Source: DATIRA01 sp963766505 (GTDB lineage: Bacteria > Pseudomonadota > Gammaproteobacteria > Steroidobacterales > Steroidobacteraceae). Taken from it: DNA of 64,000 nucleotides. The position numbers were made by a program, and so were the translations under genes. Numbering within the stretch: position 1 is the stretch's first letter; every line of letters begins with the position of its first letter. Location: the NCBI GenBank assembly GCA_963766505.1, contig CAVYAL010000001.1, forward strand, positions 372,001 to 436,000, in the 5' to 3' direction. The notes beneath the pieces are model-generated. The model was not told where the DNA came from and made no database searches. It saw nothing but the letters and a program-made list of their open reading frames with translations. Below, one piece after another: positions 17,970-26,471 of this stretch.

Positions 17970-19057
17970 GCGGCGGCGCGCGGCTGCCGCGCCACCGCCC
18001 AGGCCAGGCCCAGCAGCGCCCGCTTCTTGCGCAGGCGGTCGGCCAGCGAGAGCGGCTCGTCGAACGAAAGCCACAGCCGCAGCAGATGGCGCCGACGGAT
18101 CGGATCCGGATCGTCCTGGTAAGCCGTCCGCGCGTGCAGGACGGTGTGGTTTGATATCAGCTGCACGTCCCCGGGTTCGAGGTCCATCTCCAGGCAGAGC
18201 GCCGGATCGTTCGCAATGGCCTCGTACTGCTCCAGCACGGCGAGATCGAATCCGGACAGCGGCGCGACGCCGGCGTGCCGGCCCGCGGAACGGAAATAAT
18301 CGCTGTGATACGTGGTGCGCAGCCGGCCGCTGCTGTAGCAGCAGGGCGTGACCGGGAACGCGTTGATGCCGCCCTCCCCGTGCGTATCGAGCATGTAGGG
18401 CTGGAACAGGCGCGCCGCGTGCCGCGGACTGCGGCGCAGCAGCTCGTTGAACACCGTGACCGAGCTGACGATTCGACTCAGCCCTCCTGATCTGGCCTTC
18501 TGCATGCAGAGCAGTCCCACGGCATCTGCGGCGTCGCAGTGATAGGCGATTTCGCGACTGGTCTTGTAGTAGCGACCGTCGGCGGGGTCCGACGTGGTCC
18601 GGGTGTCCCTGACGTGTCCGACCAGATCGCCCTCAGGGTTCTGCGCGCCCGGGATACCGAGGTGCAGCCCGAAACACCAGAAGAACCGCTCCGCCTCGGC
18701 ATCGCTCCACTCCGCGACCGGCAATCCGCGCAGCAGCTGGAAACCGCGACCGCTGCAGACCTCGTCCCGCACCGCCGCGAGCGTCGGCCGGAGCCCGGGC
18801 AGCGGAAAGTCGTCCGCATCGAGCTCCCGCGTCTCCTTTCGTGTCCTGTCTGCGTGCTCGAAGGCCGACTGGATCTCGGCGAGGTCGCGCGGCGTAAACG
18901 AATACGACCAGTCGTCCCGCCGCCGCTGTTCGTCGCCGCGCCAGGCCGCGGGGCCGTCGATCGGACGGCCGGGGACGCCCTGGCTGGGGCGGCTGAAGTA
19001 GTGCAGCGCCTGGTCCCGCTGGGAACGAAAACGGCTGCTTTCATGACGTATCGCCAT
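17957..19057 (-). CDS. TauD/TfdA-family 2-oxoglutarate/Fe(II) dioxygenase
   Basis: A 366-aa protein. Iron ligands of the facial triad are visible: YHCDAADAVG (His-x-Asp) near residue 180 and the distal His in NHTVLHARTAY near 320, with a following Arg-rich strand (RRRHLLRLWL) for 2-oxoglutarate binding. Family enzymes hydroxylate small molecules such as taurine, carnitine precursors or aromatic ethers; the substrate here is unknown. The ATG at 19057 (MAIRHESSRF) is chosen because upstream codons are low-complexity Arg/Pro sequence. Sulfonate substrates would suit the sulfur theme of the window, but nothing directly supports that. Confidence 0.82.
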   Translation of the reverse strand: MAIRHESSRFRSQRDQALHYFSRPSQGVPGRPIDGPAAWRGDEQRRRDDWSYSFTPRDLAEIQSAFEHADRTRKETRELDADDFPLPGLRPTLAAVRDEVCSGRGFQLLRGLPVAEWSDAEAERFFWCFGLHLGIPGAQNPEGDLVGHVRDTRTTSDPADGRYYKTSREIAYHCDAADAVGLLCMQKARSGGLSRIVSSVTVFNELLRRSPRHAARLFQPYMLDTHGEGGINAFPVTPCCYSSGRLRTTYHSDYFRSAGRHAGVAPLSGFDLAVLEQYEAIANDPALCLEMDLEPGDVQLISNHTVLHARTAYQDDPDPIRRRHLLRLWLSFDEPLSLADRLRKKRALLGLAWAVARQPRAAAQAA

Positions 19058-19242
19058 CGCGATCCTCGCTCTCTGCGGACCCAGTATCCGGACCCGGCGG
19101 CCCGCAGTCGAGCGCCCGGGAGGCTGGCAACTCCAGCACCCCTGCGGGGCACGCCCGGCGGCCGGTAAGATTGCGCGCTCCCGTCCGTCCGGAATCCCGC
19201 CATGCCCAGGCCTCGCAACTGCCATCGAACGATGATCGTCGC

Positions 19243-20121
19243 GTGAACGACCGGGGCATCTACGCAAGGCTGATCGCGGTCCCGGCAATCTGGGGCGGCA
19301 CGTTCATCGCGGGGCGGATCCTTGCGCTCGCGATCCCACCGGCGGTCGGAGCGTTGTTGCGCTACGTCGTGGCGAGCATCGCGCTCTACCTGGCCGCACG
19401 CTTGCTCGAAGGCGGGCTGCCACGGCTCGACCGGCGTCAGGTCCTCGCCACGCTGCTGCTCGGTGCGACCGGGATCTTCGCCTACAACCTCTTTTTCCTC
19501 GGCGCGCTGGCGCGCCTGCCGGCGAGCCGCACCTCGCTGATCATCGCGCTGAACCCGGTGGTGACGATCGCGGCTTCCTCGCTGCTGCTGGGCGAGCGAT
19601 TGAGCGGCAGGCGCTGGGCGGGCATCGGCGTGGCGCTGCTGGGCGTGTGGATCGTGGTATCGCGCGGCGACGTGCTCGGATCGCTGTCCGGCGCGGTCGG
19701 AGCCGGCGAATTGATGATGTTCGGGGGCGTCTGTGCCTGGGCCGCGTACACGTTGCTGGGCCGCAAGGTCCTCACGGGACTCGCGCCGCTGCCGGCGACG
19801 CTCTATGCCTCGCTCTGGGGCACGCTGCTGCTCGCGCTCGCGTCGGTCCCGGACCTGCGAGCCGTCTCGGTCAGCGATTTCACGCTGCCGGTGCTGCTGG
19901 GCATCCTCTACCTCGGCGCGATCGGGACTGCCATCGCCTTCGTCTGGTACTACCAGGCGCTGCAGAGATTCGGCGCCTCACGGACCGTCATCTTCAACAA
20001 CCTGGTGCCCGTGTTCGGCGCGGCGCTGGGCGTGCTGCTGCTCGACGAGCCGCTGCTGCCGAGCATGATCGTCGGAGGCCTGATCGCCGTGGCCGGCGTG
20101 ATGATGGTCACGCGCGGCTAG
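19243..20121 (+). CDS. EamA/DMT-family permease
   Basis: A 292-aa protein with ten hydrophobic segments in two EamA repeats (first about residues 8-135, second about 145-290). Landmarks are PAIWGGTFIAGR at the start and the second-repeat YYQALQRFGASR...PVFGAALGVLLLDEP motif. The family exports metabolites and amino acids. GTG at 19243 is preferred; a TTG at 19171 would add a polar, unlikely leader. Convergent with hynL, overlapping by 4 bp. Confidence 0.88.
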   Translation: MNDRGIYARLIAVPAIWGGTFIAGRILALAIPPAVGALLRYVVASIALYLAARLLEGGLPRLDRRQVLATLLLGATGIFAYNLFFLGALARLPASRTSLIIALNPVVTIAASSLLLGERLSGRRWAGIGVALLGVWIVVSRGDVLGSLSGAVGAGELMMFGGVCAWAAYTLLGRKVLTGLAPLPATLYASLWGTLLLALASVPDLRAVSVSDFTLPVLLGILYLGAIGTAIAFVWYYQALQRFGASRTVIFNNLVPVFGAALGVLLLDEPLLPSMIVGGLIAVAGVMMVTRG

Positions 20122-21872
20122 CCGTCAGCCCTGCCCTCCGGCGGGCGGACCCGGACACCGAGCGATTGCTCCTCTCCAGGCCCTGCGACGTGCACCGCGC
20201 AGGCGATGCAGGGGTCGAAGCTGTGGATCGTGCGCAGGATCTCGACCGGCTGCTTCGGGTCGTGCAGCAGGTGTCCGGCCAGCGCCGCCTCGTAGGCGCC
20301 GGACCGGCCCGATGGGTCACGCGGCCCGGCATTCCAGGTGCTCGGCACGACAGCCTGGTAGTTCGCGATGCGGCCATCCTCGATCACGATCCAGTGGCCG
20401 AGTGCGCCGCGTGGCGCCTCCATGAAGCCGGCGCCCCGGGCAGTCCTCGGCCAGGTCGACGGCTCCCAGCGGCTCTGGTCGAAGGTCTTCGTGTCGCCTG
20501 CCTTGATGTTGGCCACGAGCTGGTCGTACCAGCCCTGCATCGCGTCGGCGAAGATCTTGGTTTCGAGCGTGCGCGCGGCGGTGCGGCCCAGCGTCGAGTA
20601 CAGCGCCACCAGCGGCAGCTCAAGCGTGTAGAGCGTCTTCTCGACCAGTTCCTTCGCCTGCTCGTTTCCGGTCGCCACCAGCATCAACATCCGTGCGAGC
20701 GGACCAACCTCGACCGGCACGCCGCGCCAGCGCGGCGACTTGAGCCAGGAATACGATGCCTCGACCTCGAGCTGCTTGTACGGCGGCTTGGGACCGGTGT
20801 AGTTGAGCGTGGTCTCCCCCTCGTAGGGATGCAGCCCCTGTGACTTGCCGCCGGAGTAGTCGTAGTAGGCGTGGCTCACGAACTCCTGGATCTGCGCCGG
20901 GTCGTCGAGATCCAGCGGCTCGATCCGCGACAGGTCGCGGTTGACTATCACGCCTCTTGGCACCATGAAGCTCTCGACGTCGAAGATCGAGCCGGACGGG
21001 AAATCGCCGTAGCACAGGAAGTTCCCCAGACCCTCGCCCTGGGTGGCCCAGTCCTTGTAGAAGCCGGCGATTGCCAGCGTGTCGGGCACGTACACTTCGT
21101 CGACGAACTGCCGCATGCGCGCGATGATGTCCTGCACCTGCGACAGCCGCTTGGTGTTGAACGCCGAGTCGGAGTCGAGGTCGATCGGATTCGGCACTCC
21201 ACCGACCAGGAAATTCGGGTGCGGATTCTTGCCGCCGAAAATCGCGTGCAGCGCAGCGACGTCGCGCTGCCAGGCCAGCGCGTCGAGGTAATGCGCCACC
21301 GCCATCAGGTTCGCCTCGGCGGGCAGCTTGTAGGCCGGATGCCCCCAGTAGGCGCCGGCGAAGATGCCGAGCTGCCCGCTCTCGACCAGGCCTTTTACCC
21401 GCTTCTGCACGTCCGCGAAGTAGCCGGGCGAGGAGCGCGCATAGCCGCTGATCGACTGCGCGAGCGCGCTGGTCGCGGCCGGATCGGCCTGCAGCGCCGA
21501 GACCACGTCCACCCAGTCGAGCGCATGCAGGTGGTAGAAGTGCATGACGTGATCGTGGACGTACTGGGCCCCGATCATCAGGTTGCGCACCAGGCTCGCG
21601 TTGCGCGGGATCTCGATCCCGAGCGCGTCCTCGACCGCGCGCACCGAAGCGATGCCGTGCACCAGCGTGCAGACTCCGCAGATGCGTTGCGCCAGCGCCC
21701 AGGCATCGCGCGGGTCGCGCCCGCGCAGGATGATCTCGAGCCCGCGGACCATCGTCCCCGCGCTCCAGGCCTCGGTGATGCGGCCTTCAGCGTCGGTCGC
21801 CGCCTCGATCCGCAGGTGCCCCTCGATCCGGGTGACCGGATCCACGACGACCCGGCCGTTCGTGGTGCTCAT
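20118..21872 (-). CDS. hynL: [NiFe] hydrogenase large subunit (HynL, group 1e-like)
   Basis: A 584-aa catalytic subunit. The L1 motif RICGVCTLVHG near residues 62-72 and L2 motif DPCIACAVH near the C-terminus supply the four Cys binding the Ni-Fe(CN)2CO centre. After the L2 His there is a 22-residue extension (VAGPGEEQ...) that the maturation protease should remove. It is the last gene of hynS-isp1-isp2-hynL; this split arrangement with Isp genes between the subunits is the hallmark of Isp-type hydrogenases of purple sulfur bacteria (Thiocapsa, Allochromatium). Start ATG overlaps the isp2 stop by 4 bp. It should face the periplasm, carried there by the small subunit's Tat leader. Confidence 0.96.
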   Translation of the reverse strand: MSTTNGRVVVDPVTRIEGHLRIEAATDAEGRITEAWSAGTMVRGLEIILRGRDPRDAWALAQRICGVCTLVHGIASVRAVEDALGIEIPRNASLVRNLMIGAQYVHDHVMHFYHLHALDWVDVVSALQADPAATSALAQSISGYARSSPGYFADVQKRVKGLVESGQLGIFAGAYWGHPAYKLPAEANLMAVAHYLDALAWQRDVAALHAIFGGKNPHPNFLVGGVPNPIDLDSDSAFNTKRLSQVQDIIARMRQFVDEVYVPDTLAIAGFYKDWATQGEGLGNFLCYGDFPSGSIFDVESFMVPRGVIVNRDLSRIEPLDLDDPAQIQEFVSHAYYDYSGGKSQGLHPYEGETTLNYTGPKPPYKQLEVEASYSWLKSPRWRGVPVEVGPLARMLMLVATGNEQAKELVEKTLYTLELPLVALYSTLGRTAARTLETKIFADAMQGWYDQLVANIKAGDTKTFDQSRWEPSTWPRTARGAGFMEAPRGALGHWIVIEDGRIANYQAVVPSTWNAGPRDPSGRSGAYEAALAGHLLHDPKQPVEILRTIHSFDPCIACAVHVAGPGEEQSLGVRVRPPEGRADG

Positions 21873-23236
21873 GCCTCATCCTCGATCAGGTTGTCGGCGA
21901 CCAGCTCGAGCAGGCTGTGCATCTCGGTGTCCCACTTGAAGTGGGCCTGGCCGTCGTCGAAGGTCTGCCGGCAGTTCGCGCAGGTCGTGACCGGCATCTC
22001 GGCTCCTGTCTTCTCGATCTGCTCCATCTTCAACTTGAAGGTCTTGTAGCGCAGTTCGTCCGCACGGTGATTTGCCACGACGCCGCCGCCGCCACCGCAG
22101 CACCAGTTCGTGCCCTTGCCCGGATACATCTCGCGCAGCTCGGCCCCGAGCGCCTTGAGCACCTCGCGCGGCGCCTCGATCGCCCCACCGCGACGGATGA
22201 CCTGGCAGGGGTCGTGGAACGTCACGCTCTTTCCCAGCCGCTTCAGGCGCAGATTGCCGTCATGGACCTGCTCCGCGAGGAACTCGGCAATGTGCATGAC
22301 CTTGAACGGCAGCGGCTCGCCGTACATGTTCGCGCCCATCCACCGCAGCGCGGTGTATGCATGCCCACATTCCGGGAGGATCAGCGTCTTCGCACCGCAG
22401 GCCACGGCCGCATCGATCAGCTTCATCGTCATCTGCTTCTGCGCAGCTGAATTCCCGGCGAGCAGGCCGAAGTTGGTCGCCTCGTATCCGTCCAGCCTGA
22501 AAGTCCAGTCCACGCCGAGGTGATTCATGATCCGGGCCGTCGCGACGACCGAATCCGGGTACTTCATGATCTCGATCGAGGACATCGTGCAGAGTACGTC
22601 GGCCTGGTCCTTGTCGATCGGAATCTCGACCTCGTGGTCGTCGGCCAGCCACTCGAGACGGTCCGCGAAGACCTTCGGCGTCGCCCCGAGCGGGCTGCCC
22701 TCGAGCCGGGCACGCTCGGTCACGGCCCACAGCTCGTGCGGGATGAGTCCGGCGGCGAACATGCCGTGACGGGCCTGGGAGACCAGCGTCGCGATGTCGA
22801 TGCCCATCGGGCACATCAGCGAGCAGCGCCCGCAGACCGTGCAGGAGTCGTAGATCAGCTCCTGCCAGCGCTGGAGTTCCTCGACCGTGACACGTGGCTT
22901 GAGGTTCAGCGCGCGGAACAGCACCGCGAACGGACCGTACTCGCGCTTGTAGGCCTGCTTGAAGGGCTCCAGCTTCCAGATCGGCGTGTATTTCGGATCC
23001 TTCGTCGTCTCGTAGAAGTGGCAGGCCTCCGCGCACATTCCGCAATGGATGCAGGACTCCATGTAGATCGCCGCGGTCCGGCCGAAGTCCTTGACGAAGC
23101 TCTTCATCGCCCGCTCGACGCGCTCGGCATCGTGCATTTCGCCCTGCATGTCGAACCGGTATTCGGGCTTGGCGATCGACACCCGTGGCTTGTCGAACTC
23201 GAGCGGCTCGGGCTTGCGCGTGTGGGTCGTGGTCAC
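21869..23236 (-). CDS. isp2: Hydrogenase-associated HdrD/DsrK-like iron-sulfur protein (Isp2)
   Basis: A 455-aa cytoplasmic-side electron carrier. Two ferredoxin-type clusters: CIHCGMCAEACHF (about residues 62-74) and CTVCGRCSLMCP (about 130-141). The C-terminal half has CCG-domain features: LPECGHAY, DPCQVIRRGG, NWCCGGGGG and TTCANCRQTF, as in HdrD/DsrK, which bind a special [4Fe-4S] centre. Together with Isp1 it connects the hydrogenase to the quinone pool or a cytosolic partner. The GTG at 23236 overlaps the isp1 stop (GTGA). Because sHdrB subunits encoded upstream share the CCG architecture, electron exchange or interchangeable chemistry is conceivable. Confidence 0.93.
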   Translation of the reverse strand: MTTTHTRKPEPLEFDKPRVSIAKPEYRFDMQGEMHDAERVERAMKSFVKDFGRTAAIYMESCIHCGMCAEACHFYETTKDPKYTPIWKLEPFKQAYKREYGPFAVLFRALNLKPRVTVEELQRWQELIYDSCTVCGRCSLMCPMGIDIATLVSQARHGMFAAGLIPHELWAVTERARLEGSPLGATPKVFADRLEWLADDHEVEIPIDKDQADVLCTMSSIEIMKYPDSVVATARIMNHLGVDWTFRLDGYEATNFGLLAGNSAAQKQMTMKLIDAAVACGAKTLILPECGHAYTALRWMGANMYGEPLPFKVMHIAEFLAEQVHDGNLRLKRLGKSVTFHDPCQVIRRGGAIEAPREVLKALGAELREMYPGKGTNWCCGGGGGVVANHRADELRYKTFKLKMEQIEKTGAEMPVTTCANCRQTFDDGQAHFKWDTEMHSLLELVADNLIEDEA

Positions 23237-23922
23237 AGCGAGGCCCCCCTGCGTTCGAAGATCATGCCGGTCGAGCCCCTGGCGGCGAAGATCGTGAAGG
23301 CGTGCATCAGCTTCCCGAACGGAAACCACACCAGCAGCAGTTCGACCGAGAGCAGATGGAACGCAAGCAGCCGCTCGTAGGGATATCCCTCGAGGTGCGC
23401 GAACGCCGCCATCCCGGTCGCAAGCGGTGCCACCGTCACGAACCAGCTGAAGTAGTCGTCGAAGTTCGAGATGAGCCGCTTTACGGGGTTCACGATACGG
23501 TGGACCAGCACGGCCACCAGCGCGGCGATCGAGACCGCGCTCAGAAACGTGATGATCCCGTTCGGCAGCGTTGGCCAGCCGATGCCGATCAGCCCGGTGA
23601 GGTCCGTGCCGAAGAGCCCCTTCGCCACGTCGGCGAAGAACAGCACGTGTGGCGTGAAGAAGAACAACGACACCAGGAAGCCGACGTGGAACGCGTAGCC
23701 CATCACTTCGCCGAAGGCCGTGCCCTCGAGGAACTCCCGTCGCGGCCACGACCTGAGCCCGATCAGGCGCAGGCCCTTCCAGGCCGCGCGGTTGCGCGGC
23801 TCGGAAAGGTCCTTCTTGCTGCGCAGCAGGAAAACTCCGAGCAGTCGCCACAGGACCCCGACGATGAAGATCGTGATGGACCATTGCAGCGCCGGCCCGC
23901 GCGCAAAGTCGAGCAGAGTCAT
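23233..23922 (-). CDS. isp1: Hydrogenase-associated b-type cytochrome (Isp1, NarI/DsrM-like)
   Basis: A 229-aa membrane protein with five or six helices and His residues placed for two haems (YAFHVGFLVSLFF, VLVHRIVNP, AFHLLSVELLLVW, KLMHAF). The fold matches nitrate-reductase gamma/DsrM/HdrE cytochromes. It should carry electrons between the periplasmic HynSL dimer and the quinone pool/Isp2. It begins 1 bp after the hynS stop and its own stop overlaps isp2, so the operon is tightly coupled. Confidence 0.93.
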   Translation of the reverse strand: MTLLDFARGPALQWSITIFIVGVLWRLLGVFLLRSKKDLSEPRNRAAWKGLRLIGLRSWPRREFLEGTAFGEVMGYAFHVGFLVSLFFFTPHVLFFADVAKGLFGTDLTGLIGIGWPTLPNGIITFLSAVSIAALVAVLVHRIVNPVKRLISNFDDYFSWFVTVAPLATGMAAFAHLEGYPYERLLAFHLLSVELLLVWFPFGKLMHAFTIFAARGSTGMIFERRGASL

Positions 23923-23923
23923 G

Positions 23924-24973
23924 TCACTTGCCCTCCGCGGCCTTCTGGCGCTTGCGCGCCAGCGCCGCCGATGCGACCCCCAGCGCCGCGCCTACCCCGA
24001 TGGCCGTGCCCACGGTGCGGGCGTTGCCCCAGTTGCCGGTGGACAGCGGCTGGTAGAAGCCGGCCTGGTCCCAGAACCCGGGCTGCGAGCAGCCGATGCA
24101 GCCATGCCCGGCCTCGATCGGGAAGCTCGTTCCGGCGTTCCACTTGACGGTGGCGCAGGCGTTGTACGTGGTCGGGCCCTTGCAGCCGACCTTGTAGAGG
24201 CACCAGCCGAGCCGCGCGCCCTCGTCATCGAAGCTGTCCGCGAACTGCCCGCGCTCGTAGAAGGGTCGGCGGTAACAGCGATCGTGGATCGTCTGGCCGT
24301 AGAAGGCCTTCGGGCGCTGCAGCGAATCGAGCTCCGGGACCTTGCCGAAGGTGAGGTACTGCGCCAGCACGCCTGTGATCACGACCGGGATCGGCGGGCA
24401 GCCGGGCACGTTGATGATCGGCTTGTCCTTGACGACCTCGGAGACGGATACCGCGCCGGTCGGGTTCGGGCGCGCCGCCGGAATGCCGCCGAATGCCGCG
24501 CAGGAACCGAGCGCTACGACAGCCGCCGCCCCGGCCGCAGCCTCCTTCAGCATCGACAGGTTGTCGTGGCCGGCAATCGTGCTGAAACCTGGATTGCCGG
24601 TCGGGATCGAGCCGTCGACGATCAGCAGGTACTGGCCCCAGTTGTCCTTCATGGCCTTCTCGCGGGCCTGCTCCGCCGCATCGCCGGCGGCGGCCTGCAG
24701 CGTGTGCTGGTAATCGAGCGATATCGTCTCGAAGATCAGGCTCTCGATCGTCGCGCCATGCGCGCGCGTGATCGATTCGGTGCAGCCCGTGCACTCCTGG
24801 AACGGCAGCCAGATGACCGAGGGACGGCGTGCCTGCTCGAGCGCCGCTGCGATCCTCGGCGCGAGCGTCGTGGACAGCCCCAGCGCGGAAGCGGTGGCGG
24901 CGCAGAACTGCAGGAAATCCCTGCGGCTCACGCCGCGTGAGCGCAGTGCCTCGCCAAGTGTCGGAGAGGACAT
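23924..24973 (-). CDS. hynS: [NiFe] hydrogenase small subunit (HynS), Tat-exported
   Basis: A 349-aa subunit. The N-terminus has a twin-arginine leader, VSRRDFLQFCAATASALGL. Proximal-cluster Cys lie in QECTGCTES, GSCAAFGG and PGCPPIP; the medial/distal set includes HDRCYRR, CLYKVGCKGP, YNACA and HGCIGCSQPGF. The proximal motif is CTGC, not the CTCC of six-Cys oxygen-tolerant group 1d enzymes, so standard oxygen sensitivity is expected. A C-terminal hydrophobic helix (about residues 320-342) anchors it in the membrane beside Isp1. ATG at 24973 starts the Tat leader and follows AAGGGGG. A 131-bp leader with a hairpin separates it from hynD. Confidence 0.96.
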   Translation of the reverse strand: MSSPTLGEALRSRGVSRRDFLQFCAATASALGLSTTLAPRIAAALEQARRPSVIWLPFQECTGCTESITRAHGATIESLIFETISLDYQHTLQAAAGDAAEQAREKAMKDNWGQYLLIVDGSIPTGNPGFSTIAGHDNLSMLKEAAAGAAAVVALGSCAAFGGIPAARPNPTGAVSVSEVVKDKPIINVPGCPPIPVVITGVLAQYLTFGKVPELDSLQRPKAFYGQTIHDRCYRRPFYERGQFADSFDDEGARLGWCLYKVGCKGPTTYNACATVKWNAGTSFPIEAGHGCIGCSQPGFWDQAGFYQPLSTGNWGNARTVGTAIGVGAALGVASAALARKRQKAAEGK

Positions 24974-24987
24974 CAGGCAACCCCCTT

Positions 24988-25011
24988 GTCTTTCGCAGGC
25001 AACCGAAAGAC
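24988..25011 (-). promoter_or_regulatory. Hairpin in the hynS leader
   Basis: Perfect 8-bp arms GTCTTTCG/CGAAAGAC around an 8-nt loop GTTGCCTG, ending 14 nt before the hynS ATG. The loop octamer GTTGCCTG recurs directly before the ATG, beside the RBS, which could allow alternative pairing. It might be an operator, an mRNA stabiliser/processing site or a translational control element. Confidence 0.4.
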
Positions 25012-25104
25012 TGCCAGCGACGAGGGTCGGGCGCTGTACGTAGCTGCCGAAAGCGCCGTACCGCGGACGATGCTGCTGGCGCAGCCGGTGCTGCGGAGAC
25101 CGCC

Positions 25105-25584
25105 TCACCAGCGCTCGAGGATCTCCCTCGCTCGCGCCGCTGCAGGCGCAACCGAGGATTCGACGGCGGGGCTGAGCGCGAGTCCCCAGTCCACTCTTCC
25201 GGGCTGCACGCCGACCAGCGCGCGTCGCTCAGGCAGGCCGCCGGTCAGGCGTGCCGCATCGAGCATGTCCCTGAGATTCACGTCGTGCGCACCCGCGCTG
25301 TTACCGGCGAGAAACTCGTCCATTGCGCGACCCTCGAACACGCGCAGCTCACCAGCCTCGGCGCCGAGCCGCGCAGCGTCGAGCAGCAGTAGCGAGTCGC
25401 TGTCCTCGATCTCAGGAAGCAGCAGGAAGCCCAGCGTGCCCGCGTCCAGGTAGCGGACGCCATCGATGGCCGGGGCCAGGCTGGAGAGAACCTCGAGGAT
25501 CCGCAGCCCGACCCCGTCGTCCGACATCAGCGGGTTCCCGATGCCGAGCACCAGCGCCCGGCGGGGTCCGCTCTTATCCGACAC
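25105..25584 (-). CDS. hynD: Hydrogenase maturation protease (HynD/HyaD/HupD family)
   Basis: A 159-aa endopeptidase that clips the C-terminal tail of the large subunit after nickel insertion. Family motifs: GIGNPLMSDDGVG (usual GNxLxxDEGxG; Glu is Asp), YLDAGTLGF (nickel-sensing Asp) and GAHDVNL (His). The likely client is HynL, whose 22-residue tail follows DPCIACAVH. The start is GTG immediately after the lbpA stop (TGAGTG), with no gap, so it should be translated from the sHdr/LbpA message. In many organisms this gene follows the structural genes; here it precedes them and joins the two systems. Confidence 0.92.
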   Translation of the reverse strand: MSDKSGPRRALVLGIGNPLMSDDGVGLRILEVLSSLAPAIDGVRYLDAGTLGFLLLPEIEDSDSLLLLDAARLGAEAGELRVFEGRAMDEFLAGNSAGAHDVNLRDMLDAARLTGGLPERRALVGVQPGRVDWGLALSPAVESSVAPAAARAREILERW

Positions 25585-26025
25585 TCAAGCGCAGCCGGCG
25601 AAGCCGTCCGCGCTCATCTTGGCTTCGTAGGGACCGGCCACCGCGCTGCCGACCACGAGACCGGACTTGACGCCGTCCCATTCCTCGGGCTTCAACACGA
25701 CCAGCCATCCCTCGCCGTAGGGGTCGTCGTTCGCCGTGCTCGGGTTCGCGACCAGCGCTTCGTTCACCGCGACGATCTCGCCGGCCGCGGCGACCTTCGC
25801 AGGCCCGACCCACTTGCCGGACTCGACCGTTGCGCAGGACTTGCCGGCCTTCACCGACTTGCCGACGCTCTTGGGCGTGAACGCGACGAGCTTTCCGGCC
25901 ATGGCAGTCGCGACGGCGGTCATCCCGACCTTCACCGTCCCGTCACCCAGCTCCTTGAACCAGATGTGGTTGTCGACGTCGTACAGCAGCTCGTCGGGCA
26001 GGTTGCAACCCTTCACGGTGGGCAT
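25585..26025 (-). CDS. lbpA: Lipoate-binding protein LbpA (GcvH-like) of the sHdr system
   Basis: A 146-aa homologue of glycine cleavage H protein. The lipoylated Lys is K71 in TVESGKWVGP, with the barrel-sandwich motif around it. LbpA proteins, distinct from GcvH, are essential partners of sHdr sulfur oxidation in Hyphomicrobium and relatives, where the swinging dihydrolipoyl arm is thought to carry sulfur or electrons. Extra Cys at positions 7 and 64 and in the C-terminal GFAGCA are notable. It follows shdrB2 and a 144-aa unknown by 11 bp and abuts hynD. Lipoylation is presumably by the sLpl/LipS genes upstream. No gcvP/gcvT nearby, arguing against glycine cleavage. Confidence 0.93.
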   Translation of the reverse strand: MPTVKGCNLPDELLYDVDNHIWFKELGDGTVKVGMTAVATAMAGKLVAFTPKSVGKSVKAGKSCATVESGKWVGPAKVAAAGEIVAVNEALVANPSTANDDPYGEGWLVVLKPEEWDGVKSGLVVGSAVAGPYEAKMSADGFAGCA

Positions 26026-26036
26026 CTTGATTCTCC

Positions 26037-26471
26037 TCAGGCAGGCTCTCGAGGCTCGGCGTCCCGTCGCAGGGGTCGCGAAGCGCAGCAGAAATCGCCG
26101 AGCTCGCTCACCTGCAGCTTGCCGGCTACGAACAGGAACAAGTGGTTGGCGACCATCGCCATCATACGCAGGCGCTGCACGGTCTCGTCGTGCTGCGGCT
26201 CCCGGCTGACCAGGTTGTAATGGTAAACGAGCTCGCGACAGGTTTCGCGGCAGGCGTTGAAGCTCGGATCGCCCGCGCAACCCTGGCGGTGCAAGGCCAG
26301 CAGCCGGAATCCCTCGCGCAGTTCCCGGGTCGGCTCCAGCCCTTTCGAGCTCACCCAGTGCTCGAGCACCTGCTCGCCGATCTCCAGCAACTCCGCGGCC
26401 CACTCCGCGCGCGGCGCCGGCGCGGCGAGGATCTCATCGAGCCGGCGCTCTAGCTCGGCCAGCGTTCTCAC
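26037..26471 (-). CDS. sHdr-cluster hypothetical protein (144 aa)
   Basis: Not recognised. The GTG start at 26471 overlaps the shdrB2 stop (GTGA), so it is translationally coupled and almost certainly real. The protein is predicted all-helical: an amphipathic N-terminus (MRTLAELERRLDEIL), a Cys-bearing segment GCAGDPSFNACRETCREL (three Cys spaced for disulfide or metal), a hydrophobic stretch MMAMVANHLFLFVAG, and a C-terminal DFCCASRP Cys pair. No signal peptide. The five Cys in a cytosolic protein beside shdrB2 and lbpA suggest a sulfur or Fe-S role, but this is inference. Confidence 0.7.
   Translation of the reverse strand: MRTLAELERRLDEILAAPAPRAEWAAELLEIGEQVLEHWVSSKGLEPTRELREGFRLLALHRQGCAGDPSFNACRETCRELVYHYNLVSREPQHDETVQRLRMMAMVANHLFLFVAGKLQVSELGDFCCASRPLRRDAEPREPA

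Noticed and set aside
18275..19300. Long frames opposite the TauD-like gene.
   Set aside because: Codon shadow; dioxygenase motifs are on the minus strand.
20871..22049. Long plus-strand frames opposite hynL, isp2 and shdr genes.
   Set aside because: High-GC antisense shadows; the minus-strand proteins have clear motifs.
21869..23236. Another sHdr/DsrK subunit of the sHdr complex.
   Set aside because: Position between isp1 and hynL and two ferredoxin motifs fused to CCG domain identify Isp2 of the hydrogenase operon.
23924..24973. Oxygen-tolerant group 1d hydrogenase.
   Set aside because: Proximal cluster motif is CTGC, not CTCC; split gene order with isp1-isp2 fits group 1e.
25585..26025. 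Glycine cleavage H protein (gcvH).
   Set aside because: No gcvT/gcvP; located beside shdrB2; the ESGKWVGP motif and LipS/sLpl loci indicate LbpA.
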